A stretch of DNA of 64,000 bases from Paenibacillus sp. 1001270B_150601_E10. GTDB taxonomy: Bacteria; Bacillota; Bacilli; Paenibacillales; Paenibacillaceae. The stretch spans positions 1-64,000 of the forward strand of contig NZ_JADMOL010000006.1 in assembly GCF_015558675.1 (NCBI RefSeq). Reading direction: 5' to 3'. Shown piece after piece: positions 62,211 through 64,000 of this stretch. Every line of letters begins with the position of its first letter. Positions within the stretch are counted from its first letter, which is position 1. Position numbers and translations under genes: made by a program. The notes under the pieces were generated by a model. That model worked only from the letters and a program-made list of their open reading frames with translations. It searched no databases and was not told the DNA's origin.

Positions 62211-64000
62211 TTAGATAGTAAACCAGCGCAGTTCGCCGCCCTTGAGCTCCAATTCGAAGCTCTTGCTATTCGCGTGCACAGTCGTGTTGCGTGGCTCAGG
62301 AGTATTGTTGACAGCACAATATGCTCCTGCTTCTGGATAAACATGAATTTCTGTATGGGCATCCGAACTAAACCAATTGTGCAATTCATTATCTTTGCTG
62401 CACGACCATAATATTGCACGGTGCAACAAGCGGGCGTTCTCGGCACTATACGGTAGTCCACCGATATAGACAGTGCGACCGCCGAAATAGTTATTAACTG
62501 CCAACTGCACTTCTTTATCCTTACAATCTAAAATATCAGCGCTAGTCGCATATACATTTTTCTTGCCTTCACCGAAGTTAATGTCGCCATCCATATCGGC
62601 AGTAATAAAGTGAGACGGCTTTACGTCCCAATTGTATTTATCGTAGCCGAGAGTGAAGCCGCGCTCCAGCTCTACGCCAAGAGCATCGCCTAGCTGGAAG
62701 AAGCGCCCTTGATGTTGAGCGGCGGAAGGTTCACCTACCCCGATAAAGCCGCCTCCGCGAGCAATAAATGCACGGATTTGCTCAACAATATACGGGTCTT
62801 TCCAGTTGTCACCGCCGGTATGTGCGGTGTCAGCGTCACCGACATTAATCATGACATCGATATCGTTGAGCAGGTGCGGCTGCTCACGAATGTCGTCAAA
62901 GCTAATGAACGATACATCGAAAGGAGCTCCGCTTAAAATCTCAATAATGCCCGCATAGCTGTAGTTTTGTTTCTGGTACAGAGCATGATGCACCATATGA
63001 CAGCCCCAAGAACGCATTTTCCCCCAGCAGTTCAATACAGCAACTTTAGCTATGCACAGCGGCTTCGTGCGCGCCTTCTCATATAAATCGCGGAATTCAT
63101 CAGCAACTTGCGTGACATAATCGACAAAGTCTGGGAAGTCCAGCGCCAGCTTCAAGTAGCCGCCATAGCCAATGCGATCTACAGGCTTGCGCAAAATAGC
63201 TCGTCTTGCTGTTAACCAGTTTTCTTGAGCTTCTGCCGTTGGGTTCCCGCCAGGATGGAACGTATCCGGGAAGAAATATGGCAAGAAGCGCCCTTCTGTA
63301 TATTTCACCCCAGGAATATCGCTAATTAATCGGAGTGTTGAACCATTGCCGACGCTGCCGACGACAGCATCCAGCCCGATGGTTTTAAATTCATCCATAT
63401 AAGGCTCAGTGCCAATAAAATGGTCCCCTAAGAACATCATCGCTTCGCGACCTTCTTCATGGGTAATATCAACGAGTTCCTTAGCTAACTGCGCCACTTC
63501 GCGTCGTTGGAAGGCCATAAAGTCTAAGTATGGTTTGGACGGAATCCGATACTGGTTGTTGTAGTAGCCTTCGTCAATAATGTATTCCGGACGGAACGTA
63601 TAGCCTACTTCACGCTCGAACTGTTCGAGAATATAAGGGCTGACGCTAGCGGAATAGCCGTACCAATCCACATATTTCTCCCGACGCAGCTCATCGAATA
63701 TAAGCGTGAACTGATGGAAGAACGTTGTAAATCGTACTACATTTACATAAGGCTTGTCCCGCAAAAATTCACGCAGTCTGCTCTTAGAGTATTCCCGTGT
63801 CTTAGGCTGACGTACGTCAAACGTAATTTGTCGTTCGAAGTCTTTCCAATCATTCACGACGGCATTGTACATATGAACGGGATCCCAAATCAGATAGGTT
63901 AAGAAGCTCACGCTATACTCATGGTAAGGAATCGTGTTATAAATAATGACACAACCGCTAGCTTCATCATAGCTCCAGAGATTCGTCGGTACGACCTCGC
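62211..64000 (-). CDS. 1,3-beta-galactosyl-N-acetylhexosamine phosphorylase (GH112), partial
   Basis: The visible ~596 residues match GH112 phosphorylases: EVVPTNLWSYDEASGC, YSVSFLTYLIWDPVHMYN and NDWKDFERQITFDVRQP near the edge, the catalytic region around FLGDHFIGTEPYMDEF, and the GGGFIGVGEPSA domain later. It splits lacto-N-biose or galacto-N-biose with phosphate into galactose-1-phosphate and a HexNAc, so it uses mucin or milk sugars. The reading frame is open to the right edge of the window; the N-terminal ~130 residues lie outside. A GTG near 63911 is internal. It would fit a glycan-foraging role together with the secreted M60 protease. Confidence 0.9.
   Translation of the reverse strand, partial: EVVPTNLWSYDEASGCVIIYNTIPYHEYSVSFLTYLIWDPVHMYNAVVNDWKDFERQITFDVRQPKTREYSKSRLREFLRDKPYVNVVRFTTFFHQFTLIFDELRREKYVDWYGYSASVSPYILEQFEREVGYTFRPEYIIDEGYYNNQYRIPSKPYLDFMAFQRREVAQLAKELVDITHEEGREAMMFLGDHFIGTEPYMDEFKTIGLDAVVGSVGNGSTLRLISDIPGVKYTEGRFLPYFFPDTFHPGGNPTAEAQENWLTARRAILRKPVDRIGYGGYLKLALDFPDFVDYVTQVADEFRDLYEKARTKPLCIAKVAVLNCWGKMRSWGCHMVHHALYQKQNYSYAGIIEILSGAPFDVSFISFDDIREQPHLLNDIDVMINVGDADTAHTGGDNWKDPYIVEQIRAFIARGGGFIGVGEPSAAQHQGRFFQLGDALGVELERGFTLGYDKYNWDVKPSHFITADMDGDINFGEGKKNVYATSADILDCKDKEVQLAVNNYFGGRTVYIGGLPYSAENARLLHRAILWSCSKDNELHNWFSSDAHTEIHVYPEAGAYCAVNNTPEPRNTTVHANSKSFELELKGGELRWFTI

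Overview
The window looks like the chromosome of a Paenibacillus-type spore-forming Firmicute. It has low to moderate G+C and strong AGGAGG ribosome binding sites with frequent TTG and GTG starts. It also has a four-gene GerA-type spore germination operon, Ger(x)C and other lipoproteins, a copper-amine-oxidase-like stalk protein, HxlR, TetR and OmpR regulators, and remnants of transposases of kinds common in this genus. The genus is inferred from gene content and style; no rRNA is present. No tRNA, rRNA, CRISPR array or intact insertion sequence was seen.

Layout. 0-1.5 kb: gene remnants and a dispersed repeat. 1.5-6.3 kb: a two-component system and the MacB/FtsX-type ABC exporter it probably controls, with matching direct repeats in front of both promoters. 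6.3-8.8 kb: IS1182 and Tn3 transposase remnants, a lipoprotein and a small-protein gene. 8.8-12.5 kb: two divergent catalases. 12.6-13.2 kb: a deletion scar joining an EamA exporter to a MocR-type regulator. 13.4-17.6 kb: gerA-gerC-gerD-gerB. 17.7-18.9 kb: fragments of IS110, a catalase, a regulator and a histidine kinase. 18.9-23.5 kb: a DUF885 metallopeptidase and a secreted M60 metalloprotease. 24.0-27.0 kb: a Cfr-like rRNA methyltransferase behind an Lsa-type ABC-F protein. 27.5-31.7 kb: sugar acetyltransferase, rluF and several pseudogenes. 31.7-36 kb: a second two-component/ABC operon. 36-42.6 kb: HxlR with a flavin reductase, a small exported peptide, TetR with a hydrolase, and cardiolipin synthase. 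43-51.7 kb: DMT exporter, flavoprotein with a CsoR-like operator, bifunctional glutathione synthase, MATE pump, arsC, acr3 and arsR. 52-64 kb: DUF1877, VanZ, an esterase, Hcp, a secreted protein, EutQ, a stalk protein, a phosphotransferase, and a GH112 galactosyl-HexNAc phosphorylase that runs off the end.

The most notable locus is 24.0-27.0 kb. Two different protections of the ribosomal peptidyl-transferase centre lie in tandem: an Lsa-type ABC-F protein and a Cfr-family methyltransferase. The ABC-F gene has a textbook terminator/antiterminator leader. The methyltransferase gene has its Shine-Dalgarno sequence buried in a hairpin that overlaps a tiny candidate leader peptide. The two could form one drug-inducible operon.

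The other general feature is decay. At least fifteen recognisable gene fragments, several frameshifts in homopolymer runs and a scattered ~25-bp imperfect palindrome fill the spaces between operons.
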